Positions 24,761-33,075 of a stretch of 64,000 nucleotides of DNA are shown here, piece after piece. The DNA comes from Bacillota bacterium (GTDB lineage: Bacteria > Bacillota > Dehalobacteriia > UBA4068 > UBA4997): assembly GCA_021771915.1 (NCBI GenBank), contig JAETNY010000006.1, positions 166,391-230,390 of the forward strand, written 5' to 3'. The first letter of the stretch is position 1. Every line of letters begins with the position of its first letter. Made by a program: the position numbers and the translations under genes. The notes under the pieces are model-generated. The model was not told where the DNA came from. It saw nothing but the letters and a program-made list of their open reading frames with translations, and did not search any database.

Positions 24761-25747
24761 ATGAAAGATAAACAAATTAATTCAACGCTGCTGCAACAAG
24801 CACAAGCGCTGGATATGGCGGCAGAAGCACACCAGCTGCTGCGCGGCGAGGCCAATCAGGAAATTCCCGGCGTGCGCCACACAGAAAGCAGCTTTGCCTG
24901 TGGCCAGATTAACATTATTGAAATTCTGGACGCCCAAGGCGCAGAGTTGATGGGACGCGCAGAGGGTACCTACATCACGATTGAAGTGCCCGATTTAAAA
25001 AATGACCTCAACAACAGCAGCGGTCAGCTGCTGCCGGTCAGTCAGGCCGTGGCAGAGGCATTGCAAAGCGTTATGCCGGCGGATATGCCGCCGGAGGCCG
25101 GCGTGCTGGTAGTGGGTCTTGGCAATTATCAAACCACTGCGGACGCTATCGGCCCCAAAACAATCTCTTATATTCAGCCAACGCGGCATTTTTATCAAAA
25201 AGACTGGGTGGAGGAAATCCGCCCGGTGGCCGCAATCAGCCCCGGCGTGGTTGGTAACACTGGCATTGAAACCGCTCTGCTGATAAAAGGCGTGGTGCGT
25301 CAGATTAAACCGGCCTGCCTGATTGTGATAGACGCGCTAGCCGCGCGCAGTATCAGCAACATCATGAGCAGTATCCAGATATGCAACACCGGCATTCGCC
25401 CCGGCTCCGGGGTGCAGAACCGCCGGCAGGCTGTCAATCAGGCTTATCTTGGCGTGCCGGTAATCGCCGTCGGCATACCCACGGTTGTGCATGGCGCCAC
25501 GATTATCCGAGAAAGCGCCGATTTATGCATGCAGCGGCTGGCGACAGAAAATCCGCCGCCCGGCCTGGCCGATGAACTGGTGGAAACGCTGCTGCGTCCG
25601 TTTGCGGATAATCTGGTGGTAACGCCCAAGGAAGCTGATGCGCTGGTGCCGCTCGCAGCGCGTATCATTGCGGCCGGCATCACGCGCGCCCTGCACCCGG
25701 CCGCCGATGAACAGCATTTTGCGCAATATATGCAAATTGGCTGTTAA
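24761..25747 (+). CDS. gpr: Spore germination protease GPR
   Basis: GPR is the aspartate-type endopeptidase (A25) that degrades SASPs when spores germinate. The 328-residue protein has the family stretches GVLVVGLGNYQTTADAIGP, SPGVVGNTGIET and VIDALAARS. The N-terminal segment up to about residue 16 is the likely propeptide. The ATG at 24761 follows GGAGG. A CATTGTA at 24725-24731 resembles a forespore (sigma-G) -10 element, but no matching -35 is clear. The next gene is a SASP, its substrate type. Confidence 0.95.
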   Translation: MKDKQINSTLLQQAQALDMAAEAHQLLRGEANQEIPGVRHTESSFACGQINIIEILDAQGAELMGRAEGTYITIEVPDLKNDLNNSSGQLLPVSQAVAEALQSVMPADMPPEAGVLVVGLGNYQTTADAIGPKTISYIQPTRHFYQKDWVEEIRPVAAISPGVVGNTGIETALLIKGVVRQIKPACLIVIDALAARSISNIMSSIQICNTGIRPGSGVQNRRQAVNQAYLGVPVIAVGIPTVVHGATIIRESADLCMQRLATENPPPGLADELVETLLRPFADNLVVTPKEADALVPLAARIIAAGITRALHPAADEQHFAQYMQIGC

Positions 25748-25790
25748 TTTACTCAAAACAGTATCACCAGAAATTGACAAATAAATTTAG

Positions 25791-25820
25791 GGATATTATC
25801 AGAAAAACGGTACAATACTA
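25791..25820 (+). promoter_or_regulatory. Sigma-G-like promoter of the SASP gene
   Basis: GGATA (25791-25795), a 17-bp spacer and CAATACTA (25813-25820) resemble the forespore consensus (GMATA / CATACTA). The leader also holds an inverted repeat (CAAGGCGGCCGCC near 25846 and GCGGCGGCCTTG near 25913). Confidence 0.5.
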
Positions 25821-25953
25821 ACATTGCTTTTGAAAATAACAAAAGCAAGGCGGCCGCCGGAGGTTTTTTCGGTCGGTTGAAAAACAAGCTTTTGCAAGCA
25901 CAGAGAAAATGCGCGGCGGCCTTGAACTTTCTGTAAGCAAGGAGGTGACAACA

Positions 25954-26175
25954 ATGGAAAACAAAGCAGTTCTGAACCAGTTCAAAACTGAGGTTGCCAA
26001 TGAGTTGGGCATCAACAACTATGAGCAGATTGATAAGGGCCAGCTGACTTCTCGTCAGAACGGTTACGTTGGCGGCAACATGACTCGTAAGATGGTGGCT
26101 TTTGCTGAACAGGCAATCGCCCAGGGTCAAACTGCGGCCATCAACAGTGCGGCGCAGACAGAGCAGATTAAATAA
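25954..26175 (+). CDS. Alpha/beta-type small acid-soluble spore protein
   Basis: A 73-residue SASP that coats spore DNA and protects it from UV and heat. It has the GPR cleavage context ELGI (about 17-20), the first conserved block (FKTEVANELGINNY) and the second (GYVGGNMTRKMVAFAEQ). An ideal AAGGAGGTG precedes the ATG at 25954, and a strong terminator follows. It lies 206 bp after gpr. Confidence 0.95.
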   Translation: MENKAVLNQFKTEVANELGINNYEQIDKGQLTSRQNGYVGGNMTRKMVAFAEQAIAQGQTAAINSAAQTEQIK

Positions 26176-26199
26176 CTAATTTAATTCCGCTTAAAATAA

Positions 26200-26239
26200 C
26201 AACAAACCGTCTTACTGTAAAACAGCAAGGCGGTTTGTT
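26200..26239. terminator. Terminator of the SASP gene
   Basis: AACAAACCGTCTTACTG pairs with CAGCAAGGCGGTTTGTT (15 of 17 pairs) across five bases. It lies between convergent genes and can serve both strands. Confidence 0.85.
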
Positions 26240-26259
26240 ACATATATACTGATTTTAAG

Positions 26260-26700
26260 CTATTTAGCCAGCAGCAAGCGCGCCCCCAAACCCAACAGCA
26301 CAATGCCAGCGCCCTGCCAGATTGAAAACTGCGTTTTTTCCAGCCCAAACAGCCCCAGCCAGTCCAACAGCGCCGCCGTCGTAACCTGACCGACAATAAT
26401 CGCCGTAGTGGCCGGCGCCGCGCCCAGCCGGGCAATAGAAACCATTACGCCATAAATAATCACCACATTAATCAGGCCGCTGCAATAACCATACCAGGGA
26501 ATTTCGCGCAGCCGACTCCAATCACCGTCGCCAATACGCACCACAAACAGCAGTACAAAAATTGCCGCCAGCCCAATCAGATGCATTAAAAAATTGCCCT
26601 CCAGCGCGCCGATATACTTGGAAACCTGCCCGTTAATACTACCCTGTACCGCCATCAGCAGCCCGGCCAGACAAGGCAGACCCAAAAGCAGCCAATTCAT
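26260..26700 (-). CDS. YdcZ-type (DUF606) DMT-superfamily membrane protein
   Basis: A 146-residue protein with five membrane segments, the usual size for the DUF606 half-transporters, which likely pair to form drug/metabolite exporters. The signature LMAVQGSINGQ is near the N terminus, followed by a repeat of small residues AAPATTAIIVGQ. The substrate is unknown. A 16-bp hairpin ends 4 bp before the ATG and buries the ribosome site, so expression may be gated. Confidence 0.8.
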   Translation of the reverse strand: MNWLLLGLPCLAGLLMAVQGSINGQVSKYIGALEGNFLMHLIGLAAIFVLLFVVRIGDGDWSRLREIPWYGYCSGLINVVIIYGVMVSIARLGAAPATTAIIVGQVTTAALLDWLGLFGLEKTQFSIWQGAGIVLLGLGARLLLAK

Positions 26701-26704
26701 AAAA

Positions 26705-26745
26705 CAACACCTACCTGTAATTTAATTGCTTACAGATAGGTGTTG
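26705..26745 (-). terminator. Hairpin at the DMT start codon: terminator or translation gate
   Basis: CAACACCTATCTGTAA pairs with TTACAGGTAGGTGTTG (16 bp, one wobble) with a nine-base loop and TTTT after it on the minus strand. It is a good terminator for the upstream SpoVID-type gene, yet the AGGTAGG ribosome site of the DMT gene lies inside the stem. Confidence 0.7.
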
Positions 26746-26791
26746 CCAATTTTGGCAAAATTATACATTACTTTTTTCTGTTACGCCAGCT

Positions 26792-28465
26792 TTAACAGGG
26801 AATACGCAGCACCATACCCACAGTTAAATCGCCGGACAACGCTTTATTAGTTTCACGCAGGCGCTCCAGAGGCACATTATGCTTAAGCGCAATGCTCATC
26901 GGGTCGTCGCCGGGCTTAACCACATAATATTTCAGACAATAATTACCAGCAGTCTGTGTGGTTCGGTTTGTTTCGTCAACCGGACGCGGCACTGGTCTGA
27001 TTTTCTGTGCGTCACGCAGACCGACACGTAACCGCACGCCGTCCGCGTTAACCGTCTTAATCGTGCTGTCCGCCGCCTGTTCGGTCTGTTCAGACTGTTT
27101 GGCCTGCTCGGTCTTTTCAGCCGCCGCCGCAACCGTCGCCGCCAATTCTTCAGCATAGTCCTCCGCCGTAACCGCCAAATCCTGCTCATCAGCGTTTTCA
27201 GCCGCCACCGGTTCTATATTCACAGTATCTTCAACTGCCACCGGTTCAACTGCCGTTTCAACCACCGCAGACGTTTCAACCGCGGCTTCTTCCTCTATAT
27301 CAGCCATAACCCCGGCCATATCCTCATTCAGCACCGGTTCCGTTACTTCTGCCACTGTCTGCTCAACCTCCATTTCCACTTTGTCATCTGCCATAACCGC
27401 CGCGGCCGGCGTTTCCTCATGCTCCGCCGCCACCTGCACATTGATTGGCATTGAAGCAACGCTCTTGCCTGCAACCGCTTCTGTTTTCGGCTCCAGCAAA
27501 ATAACCTCCTGTGGTTGATTTTTATTCACCCCAGTTAAAACCTCACCCTTAGCCTGCAAGCGAGAAATTGCCGCCACCGTCAGCATGGTACGAAGCTTGC
27601 TCTGTTCAACCTGCGGCAAAGCAACTTCCTCGGCTCCAGCAGACGCGGCGGCCTGCTTAACTGGCGGTTTATCCTCCGGCGCGCTGATTGCCGAAGCTGA
27701 TTTTTGCCCAGACCAGACTGGCAAATGATAATCCCTTTTAGCCGCAGAAACCGCTCTTTCCGCCGGCTCCGCTTCCTCCCTTACTGCCGCCTCAACCGTT
27801 TCTGCCGGTTGCTCCTCTTTTGCTTCAGCAGAACTGCGCACAGCTTTCGGCAATAATTCTTCAGCAGATTTGGGTTGAGCAGGACTGCCGAATTTGCTTT
27901 CCAGACGCTCCTGTATTTCTGCTGACTGCATCTCCCGGGACGGCATATCCTCGGCCGTTATCTCCAATGGCTGCATATCCTTTGGCTGCACCTCCTCCGT
28001 CTTTTCCTCCCGATATAAACGGTCGCCAACATACTCCACCACCAAACCGGAACCAAATTCCAGCACATAAGGCGATAAAATGCACAGCATTGGCTTGGTT
28101 ATAACCACATGCAGCTCCTCCGGCTCATAGGCCAGAGGCGCCAGCCAATCCGCCGGCAATTCCACGCGCAGCGGCAACATAACCCGGTGCTTATAAAGAC
28201 GGTTGCCCTCCAGCCCATGATATTCCAAATCAATCTCATAAAAGCCGCGCAGAAAAACCGCCTCCGGCTGACGCTGCACGCTATCCAGATAAACTCTGGT
28301 GCGCACCTTATCTATATAACTAACGCCCATTGCCGTCTGCGGCAGAAAAATGGTTTGCCCCAGCGGCAGCACCAGACGGTTCGGTTTGTTTTCCGCCGGC
28401 TGTTCAGCCTTGTTCATACCGGCCTGATTTTGTTTAGCTTTATTATTTTCAACCTGATTTTTCAT
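26792..28465 (-). CDS. spoVID: SpoVID-type spore coat morphogenetic protein (SPOCS + LysM)
   Basis: A 557-residue protein. An N-terminal SPOCS-type domain (about 30-150; start LVLPLGQTIFLP) is followed by a long acidic Ala/Glu/Val-rich linker (about 155-480) and a C-terminal LysM domain (about 508-557, YYVVKPGDDPMSIALKHNV). This layout is that of SpoVID, which anchors coat layers to the outer forespore membrane and binds peptidoglycan precursors. GGGAGG precedes the ATG. A sigma-E-like promoter lies at 28491-28519, as expected for a mother-cell gene. Confidence 0.82.
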   Translation of the reverse strand: MKNQVENNKAKQNQAGMNKAEQPAENKPNRLVLPLGQTIFLPQTAMGVSYIDKVRTRVYLDSVQRQPEAVFLRGFYEIDLEYHGLEGNRLYKHRVMLPLRVELPADWLAPLAYEPEELHVVITKPMLCILSPYVLEFGSGLVVEYVGDRLYREEKTEEVQPKDMQPLEITAEDMPSREMQSAEIQERLESKFGSPAQPKSAEELLPKAVRSSAEAKEEQPAETVEAAVREEAEPAERAVSAAKRDYHLPVWSGQKSASAISAPEDKPPVKQAAASAGAEEVALPQVEQSKLRTMLTVAAISRLQAKGEVLTGVNKNQPQEVILLEPKTEAVAGKSVASMPINVQVAAEHEETPAAAVMADDKVEMEVEQTVAEVTEPVLNEDMAGVMADIEEEAAVETSAVVETAVEPVAVEDTVNIEPVAAENADEQDLAVTAEDYAEELAATVAAAAEKTEQAKQSEQTEQAADSTIKTVNADGVRLRVGLRDAQKIRPVPRPVDETNRTTQTAGNYCLKYYVVKPGDDPMSIALKHNVPLERLRETNKALSGDLTVGMVLRIPC

Positions 28466-28490
28466 AGCCCCTACCTCCCATTACTCAATC

Positions 28491-28519
28491 AAGGTATATG
28501 CGCCCAACCGGCAAATTAT
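28491..28519 (-). promoter_or_regulatory. Sigma-E-like promoter of the SpoVID-type gene
   Basis: ATA (28517-28519), exactly 16 bp, then CATATACCT at 28500. This fits the mother-cell sigma-E pattern (ATA-N16-CATACANT) moderately. A TATAAT overlaps the same site, so a vegetative promoter is the alternative. Confidence 0.45.
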
Positions 28520-28549
28520 ACCTGCCAGTTAAATTCAGCCCAATGATTT

Positions 28550-29596
28550 TTAACCGCGCTCCGCCGCCATTTGCCAAATTTTCCCCAACACGTCTTTAGT
28601 AGCCGCGTCCAGGGCTTCAAAATCCATCGCGCTGATATAAAAGCTTTCCAGGTTATCATGCAGACAATGCTCATGCTCCAACTCCACGGCCGCCGTGGTC
28701 AGCATAGTATCCGCAGCCGCCTGCGCATCTTCATCATAAACAGCATCAGCATCGTCCAGACGCAGCAAAATATCGGCATAACGCGGCTCCAAATCCGGGC
28801 AGTCGCTATCCACCAGCGCCACCGAAAGTCCGGGAATAATCAGCATTTCCAGCTTATCCGGCGCCAGACAGCTATAATACAAATCCAGATTATGACCATG
28901 CTCCGCCGCCGATTGCGCCAGCCCGGCCAGCACCAGACCAACATTCTCCCGGCTGCCCTGCAAAAGATAACGTCGGCGACAGGCAGCAGATAGTTCCTGC
29001 GCATAGCTTTGGCGGCCGTTGCGAGTCATCGCCTCGGCAAAAAATTTGCGCACGCGTAAATTCTGCTGACCAAAAATTTCCTCAGCCAGACCACGACAAA
29101 GCTGTTTCTGCTCAACCTCCGTCAGCGGCGGCACAGCGCGTGCCTCCTCCTGCTGTTGATATTCCGTCAGTATTTTATAAGCCCGGGCGAAGCTGGTTTG
29201 AATATCCGCCGTCAGCTGCCGGATTTCCTGTTTATGCTCACGCAGCTGGCTCTGGTTCCAATGCTCGCCAAGATTAACAATTTCCTCAATTATGCCGGGA
29301 TACTGCGGCTCCACAACATGCGGTGCTGTGCCGTCCACCACCGCCACCGCCAAATCCGGAATAAAAACGCCGTCTAAAGACTCCGGCGCGCTGGAGCAAA
29401 GCCAAACCTCCACATCAAAACCGCGTTCGGCCATGTTGATAGCAATTTTATTCATTAAAGTGCTTTTACCGCAGCCGGGGCCGCCTTTCAAAATAAAAAT
29501 GCGCTCCAAACCTTCCAAATCTTCATTCATAAAGCCCACAAAACCCTGCGGTGTGTTACTGCCGGGAAACATATGTATAATTTTGCCTTTTTTCAT
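28550..29596 (-). CDS. P-loop ATPase of the PRK06851 family
   Basis: A 348-residue soluble protein with a Walker A at the start of its core (LKGGPGCGKSTLMNKIA, about 38-54) and a second half that repeats the layout (LQGSRENVG and PGLSVALVDSD). This doubled P-loop family is common in spore-forming Clostridia and its function is not known. The ATG at 29596 has AAGGAGTG upstream; the long upstream open frame overlaps the divergent uppS-like gene and is rejected. It is co-directional with the SpoVID-type gene. Confidence 0.7.
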   Translation of the reverse strand: MKKGKIIHMFPGSNTPQGFVGFMNEDLEGLERIFILKGGPGCGKSTLMNKIAINMAERGFDVEVWLCSSAPESLDGVFIPDLAVAVVDGTAPHVVEPQYPGIIEEIVNLGEHWNQSQLREHKQEIRQLTADIQTSFARAYKILTEYQQQEEARAVPPLTEVEQKQLCRGLAEEIFGQQNLRVRKFFAEAMTRNGRQSYAQELSAACRRRYLLQGSRENVGLVLAGLAQSAAEHGHNLDLYYSCLAPDKLEMLIIPGLSVALVDSDCPDLEPRYADILLRLDDADAVYDEDAQAAADTMLTTAAVELEHEHCLHDNLESFYISAMDFEALDAATKDVLGKIWQMAAERG

Positions 29597-29780
29597 ACTA
29601 TCAACACTCCTTATTCTAATTTTTAGTTCATTTTTTTCTGCTGATACTGGCAAAATATGCAGCAAAACCAATATTAGTGCCAGACCACGCCAAAAAAATA
29701 AGTATATTTGACACAAAGCCGGGCATAATAGGCATAAAAAGCCAACAACAACCCCCACAAACGGCATAAAGGAGCATGGC

Positions 29781-30419
29781 ATGCGAACACCCCAACACAT
29801 TGCAGTAATCCCAGACGGTAACCGGCGCTGGGCGCAGGCGCACGGTTTGAGCAAAGAACAGGGCTATAAGCACGGCCTGCAACCAGGCGTAGAACTTTTG
29901 CGCCAGGCCAAGGCGCAGGGCATTAATGAGCTTACTTTTTACGGTTTTACCACAGACAACTGCAAACGGCCCAGCCAGCAGGTACAGGCCTTTGAAGCGG
30001 CCTGTGTACAGGCAGTGCGTCTGCTGGCGGCCGAAGGCGCGGAACTTCTGGTGCTGGGTAATGCCGACTCCCCCTGCTTTCCGCCGGAACTAAAACCCTT
30101 TTGTCAGCGTCAGAAAGTTGGCCAAGGCGGTATTAAGCTGAACTTTCTGGTTAATTACGGCTGGGATTGGGATTTATCCACCTTACAGGCCAAACACGGC
30201 CGCAAACAGGTTATGTCCGGCCTGCATTCCGCCGACGTATCGCGCATAGATTTAGTTGTGCGCTGGGGCGGACGGCGGCGGCTTTCCGGCCTGTTGCCCG
30301 TGCAGGCTGTTTATGCCGATTTTTTTGTGCTTGATGATTTATGGCCAGACTGGCAACCGCAGCATCTGGAAAACGCGCTGCAATGGTGGCGACAGCAGGA
30401 TATTACGCTGGGTGGTTAA
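29781..30419 (+). CDS. Short, divergent cis-prenyltransferase (UppS-like)
   Basis: The undecaprenyl diphosphate synthase fold: HIAVIPDGNRRWA at the start (catalytic Asp), a Lys-His-Gly loop, FYGFTTDNCKRP and DLVVRWGGRRRLSGLLP near the end. The enzyme normally joins isopentenyl diphosphate units for the wall lipid carrier. This protein has 212 residues against the usual 240-260. The NYGGR motif reads NYGWD and the usual RTSGE reads RWGGR, both in the binding region. It may be a paralogue with a shorter product or a changed role; a canonical uppS probably lies elsewhere. AAAGGAG precedes the ATG. Confidence 0.78.
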   Translation: MRTPQHIAVIPDGNRRWAQAHGLSKEQGYKHGLQPGVELLRQAKAQGINELTFYGFTTDNCKRPSQQVQAFEAACVQAVRLLAAEGAELLVLGNADSPCFPPELKPFCQRQKVGQGGIKLNFLVNYGWDWDLSTLQAKHGRKQVMSGLHSADVSRIDLVVRWGGRRRLSGLLPVQAVYADFFVLDDLWPDWQPQHLENALQWWRQQDITLGG

Positions 30420-30481
30420 GGCCTGAATGCTTAATGAAGAATTTTGTCAATAATTTTTTTGAAAAATTTTGCCAAAAAGTC

Positions 30482-30510
30482 TTGACCTTTTATAATATTT
30501 AATGTATAAT
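30482..30510 (+). promoter_or_regulatory. Promoter of the tRNA pair
   Basis: TTGACC (30482-30487), 17 bp, TATAAT (30505-30510), 22 bp before the first tRNA. Confidence 0.85.
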
Positions 30511-30531
30511 AGACAAGCATTTAGGACACGC

Positions 30532-30608
30532 GTGTTTGTAGCTCAGTTGGATAGAGCGGTCGCCTCCTAAGCGACAGGTCGCAGGTTCGATTCCTGTCAA
30601 GCACACCA
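30532..30608 (+). tRNA. tRNA-Arg (anticodon CCU)
   Basis: A 77-base cloverleaf: acceptor GTGTTTG/CAAGCAC, anticodon loop CTCCTAA giving CCU, T arm with GGTTCGATTCC, and an encoded CCA. It reads AGG codons. Confidence 0.95.
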
Positions 30609-30633
30609 TTTATCAACTTTCCGATAATAATAA

Positions 30634-30708
30634 TGGGGTATGGCCAAGCGGTAAGGCACTGGTTTCTGGCACCAGCATTCCTAGGTTCGAATCCTAGTAC
30701 CCCAGCCA
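30634..30708 (+). tRNA. tRNA-Gln (anticodon CUG)
   Basis: A 75-base cloverleaf: acceptor TGGGGTA/TACCCCA, anticodon stem CTGGT/ACCAG with loop TTCTGGC giving CUG, T arm GGTTCGAATCC, and an encoded CCA. It follows tRNA-Arg by 25 bp in the same transcript. Confidence 0.94.
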
Positions 30709-30713
30709 ATGAG

Positions 30714-30750
30714 GCCTCCAAGCTGGTAATACAGCTTGGAGGCTGTTTTC
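30714..30750 (+). terminator. Terminator of the tRNA operon
   Basis: GCCTCCAAGCTG pairs perfectly with CAGCTTGGAGGC across six bases, followed by TGTTTTC. Confidence 0.85.
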
Positions 30751-30772
30751 TGTAAGCAAGGAGCTTGCTGCT

Positions 30773-31225
30773 ATGAATTACCAAAAATATATGCGACAGG
30801 CACTTACTCTGGCCACGCTGGCGGCCGCGCGCGGCGAGGTTCCAGTTGGTGCGCTGCTGGTTTGGCAGGATAAGGTTGTGGCCGCCTCAGCCAACGCCAC
30901 AGAAGCCTCTGCCGACTGTCTGGCCCATGCTGAAATGCTGGTTCTGCAAAAAGCCCAGCGTTCATTAAACCGCCGCTGGCTGGAGGATACCACCCTTTTT
31001 GTCACCATGGAACCCTGTCCCATGTGCGCCGGCGCCATTGTGCTTTGCCGGGTTGGGCAGGTGGTTTTTGGCTGCCCCGATAGCCGCTGGGGCGCTTGCG
31101 GCTCCGTGTTCAATGTGCCTGAAAATCGCCAGAGCAATTTCCGCCCCCGGGTTATCGGCGGTATTTTAGAAGATGAATGTCGCACCGTTCTTCAGGATTT
31201 TTTCCAAAGCCTGCGCCGCAGTTAA
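30773..31225 (+). CDS. tadA: tRNA-specific adenosine deaminase
   Basis: TadA changes adenine to inosine at the wobble base of tRNA-Arg(ACG). The zinc deaminase motifs are intact: HAE (in LAHAEMLVLQ, about residue 53) with the catalytic Glu, and PCPMCAGAI. The 150-residue length is normal. AAGGAG lies upstream of the ATG. It ends exactly where the convergent ABC-F gene ends, leaving no gap. Confidence 0.96.
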   Translation: MNYQKYMRQALTLATLAAARGEVPVGALLVWQDKVVAASANATEASADCLAHAEMLVLQKAQRSLNRRWLEDTTLFVTMEPCPMCAGAIVLCRVGQVVFGCPDSRWGACGSVFNVPENRQSNFRPRVIGGILEDECRTVLQDFFQSLRRS

Positions 31226-32710
31226 TCAACTATCCAAACGCTCCAAATGCACAAACCTGGTAGCCACTTTTTCCTGAAAGGCCAGGTCATGCTCCACCAG
31301 CAACATGGTCGGCGCAAAGTCAACAATCAGCTGTTCCAGCTGCAAACGGGAAAAAATATCCACATAATTCAACGGTTCGTCCCAAACGTAAATATGCGCC
31401 TGCTCACAAAGGCTTTTCGCCAGCAAAACCTTTTTCTGCTGGCCAGCTGAAAGTTCCGCCAAATCTTTTTCAAACTGCACCCGGGAAAAATCCAGCTTGC
31501 GCAGAATAGCCAGAAACAGCGTTTCATCAATACCCTGCTCCGCAGCAAAGCCACGCAAAGAACCGCGCAGAAAAGAAGTATCCTGCGGCACATAAGAGAT
31601 AATAAGGCCAGACGCCATGCGCAACTGGCCTTTTATTTCGGCCTGCGGCAGCTCCTCCCCCAGCAGCAGCTTCAAAAGACTGCTTTTACCACTGCCGTTA
31701 GCTCCGGTCAACATAACGCGCTCCCCCTGCCTAACGCTGAAAGAAACCGGCTGACAACCAGCCAGACCGGCATAAGCCACGCTAACCTCCGCAAAATCAG
31801 CCAAAACCTCGGCATGATGACGTAGCGGCCAAAGCTTCAGCGGCTCGGCATTTTCCTGATTTTGCAGCAGACCGGTTTTCTCCTCAATCGCCTGCTGCTG
31901 ACGCGCCGCCAAATTCTTGGCGCGCTGCATCATCTTGGCTGATTTATGGCCAACATACCCCTTATCATAAGAACCCTGCTTGCTGGCCTCCACCTTATCC
32001 GACCATTCCGCCGTGCGTCGGGCCGCCTGACGCAGCCGTTTAATATCTCGGTGCAGCAGCTGCTGACGCTCCTGCTCGCTTTGCTGGCGCTGCTCAAATT
32101 CGGCCAGCCAACAGGAAAAATTACTGTTCTGCACTTCTATATTCGCCCGATTAACAGCCAGAATATGGTCAACGCAGTTATCCAGAAAACGCCGGTCATG
32201 CGAAACCAGAATAAAACCCTTTTTCCGCCGCAGATAAGCAGAAACCAACTCGCGCGCCGGCGCGTCCAAATGGTTTGTCGGTTCGTCCAGCAGCAAAAAT
32301 TTGCCCGGCTTCAAAAATAACGCCGCCAACAGTGTTTTAGTCTGCTCACCGTTAGAAAGCGTATTAAACGGCCGCCAAAGCACCTCAGCGCCCAGCTTGA
32401 GATACGATAACTCCCGGATTATCTCCCATTCAGCCGCCTGCGAACAAAGTTCCTGCAAAATATCAAGCGTAAGCAGACTTTTATCCGGCACATCAAAAGG
32501 AAAATAATCAAAAGTTACCGCCGTGCTTATATGACCGCTATACTCATATTTACCCAGCAATAGCTGCAAAAAGGTGGTTTTGCCTCGGCCATTACGCCCA
32601 ACAAAACCCAGCCGCCAATCAGTATCAATCTGAAAACTGACGTTCTCAAAAATATTATCATAACTTGAGGGATAAGCAAAAGTTAATTTATCCACTTTAA
32701 TCATCGACAT
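31226..32710 (-). CDS. Lsa-type ABC-F ribosome protection protein
   Basis: ABC-F proteins of the Lsa/Vga group bind the ribosome and dislodge lincosamide, streptogramin A or pleuromutilin drugs. Two ATPase domains and no membrane segments are seen in 494 residues: Walker A GRNGRGKTT and signature LSNGEQTK in the first, GANGSGKSS and LSAGQQKK in the second, joined by a long charged linker (about 200-275). The start WRLGFVGRNGRGKTT resembles Lsa. The ATG at 32710 has GGAGG 8 bases upstream. The leader holds a leader peptide and an attenuator, as expected for an antibiotic-inducible gene. Substrate range cannot be read from sequence. Confidence 0.85.
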   Translation of the reverse strand: MSMIKVDKLTFAYPSSYDNIFENVSFQIDTDWRLGFVGRNGRGKTTFLQLLLGKYEYSGHISTAVTFDYFPFDVPDKSLLTLDILQELCSQAAEWEIIRELSYLKLGAEVLWRPFNTLSNGEQTKTLLAALFLKPGKFLLLDEPTNHLDAPARELVSAYLRRKKGFILVSHDRRFLDNCVDHILAVNRANIEVQNSNFSCWLAEFEQRQQSEQERQQLLHRDIKRLRQAARRTAEWSDKVEASKQGSYDKGYVGHKSAKMMQRAKNLAARQQQAIEEKTGLLQNQENAEPLKLWPLRHHAEVLADFAEVSVAYAGLAGCQPVSFSVRQGERVMLTGANGSGKSSLLKLLLGEELPQAEIKGQLRMASGLIISYVPQDTSFLRGSLRGFAAEQGIDETLFLAILRKLDFSRVQFEKDLAELSAGQQKKVLLAKSLCEQAHIYVWDEPLNYVDIFSRLQLEQLIVDFAPTMLLVEHDLAFQEKVATRFVHLERLDS

Positions 32711-32740
32711 ACACAGCACCTCCGTTTATGCGCAAAATAC

Positions 32741-32777
32741 AAAAAAATAAAAGCCGCAGGAAAGTTAATCCCACAGC
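32741..32777 (-). terminator. Attenuator hairpin upstream of the ABC-F gene
   Basis: In minus-strand RNA, GCUGUGGGA pairs with UCCUGCGGC (9 bp with three wobbles) across seven bases, followed by UUUUAUUUUUUU. It ends 31 bp before the ABC-F start, inside the leader, so it can only work as a conditional terminator. Confidence 0.7.
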
Positions 32778-32916
32778 CCTAAATCTGCACAAAATACGCG
32801 CATTAAAACATGGCGCCGCGCCATATTATCAAAATGGGTGGTAAAAAATGCTTAACTTCCCTGCAAATGGGCGCAGAAACACAAAAAATTTTAATGCTGC
32901 TGCCAACCCAAAAAAA

Positions 32917-32940
32917 TTATTTGCAGAAAAAGCTTAACAT
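32917..32940 (-). CDS. Seven-residue leader peptide of the ABC-F gene
   Basis: MLSFFCK and a stop, with AAGGAG 8 bases before the ATG, placed between the promoter and the attenuator. Known ABC-F resistance genes use such leader peptides: a drug-stalled ribosome on the peptide alters leader folding and prevents termination. The assignment rests on the strong ribosome site and position. Confidence 0.6.
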   Translation of the reverse strand: MLSFFCK

Positions 32941-32973
32941 CTTCCCACTCCTTTCAATTTGTTTGTATATAGT

Positions 32974-33002
32974 ATTCTATCATATCTGCCAGCAAAATGC
33001 AA
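32974..33002 (-). promoter_or_regulatory. Promoter of the ABC-F leader
   Basis: TTGCAT (32997-33002), 17 bp, TAGAAT (32974-32979) with a TGA extended -10. The start would be near 32967, giving a leader of about 257 bases. Confidence 0.65.
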
Positions 33003-33075
33003 TACATAAATACAAATTAAATTATAGCCCAAAGCCGTTTTTGCGTCAAGCCCATTCATTAACCTTGAGAATTTC

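Noticed and set aside
25753..26130. A minus-strand frame opposite the SASP gene
   Set aside because: It is a shadow of the SASP gene and its leader, with no family match.
28550..29854. A longer start for the P-loop protein, up to 29854
   Set aside because: The extension overlaps the divergent uppS-like gene, has a hydrophobic non-family sequence, and the ATG at 29596 has a good ribosome site.
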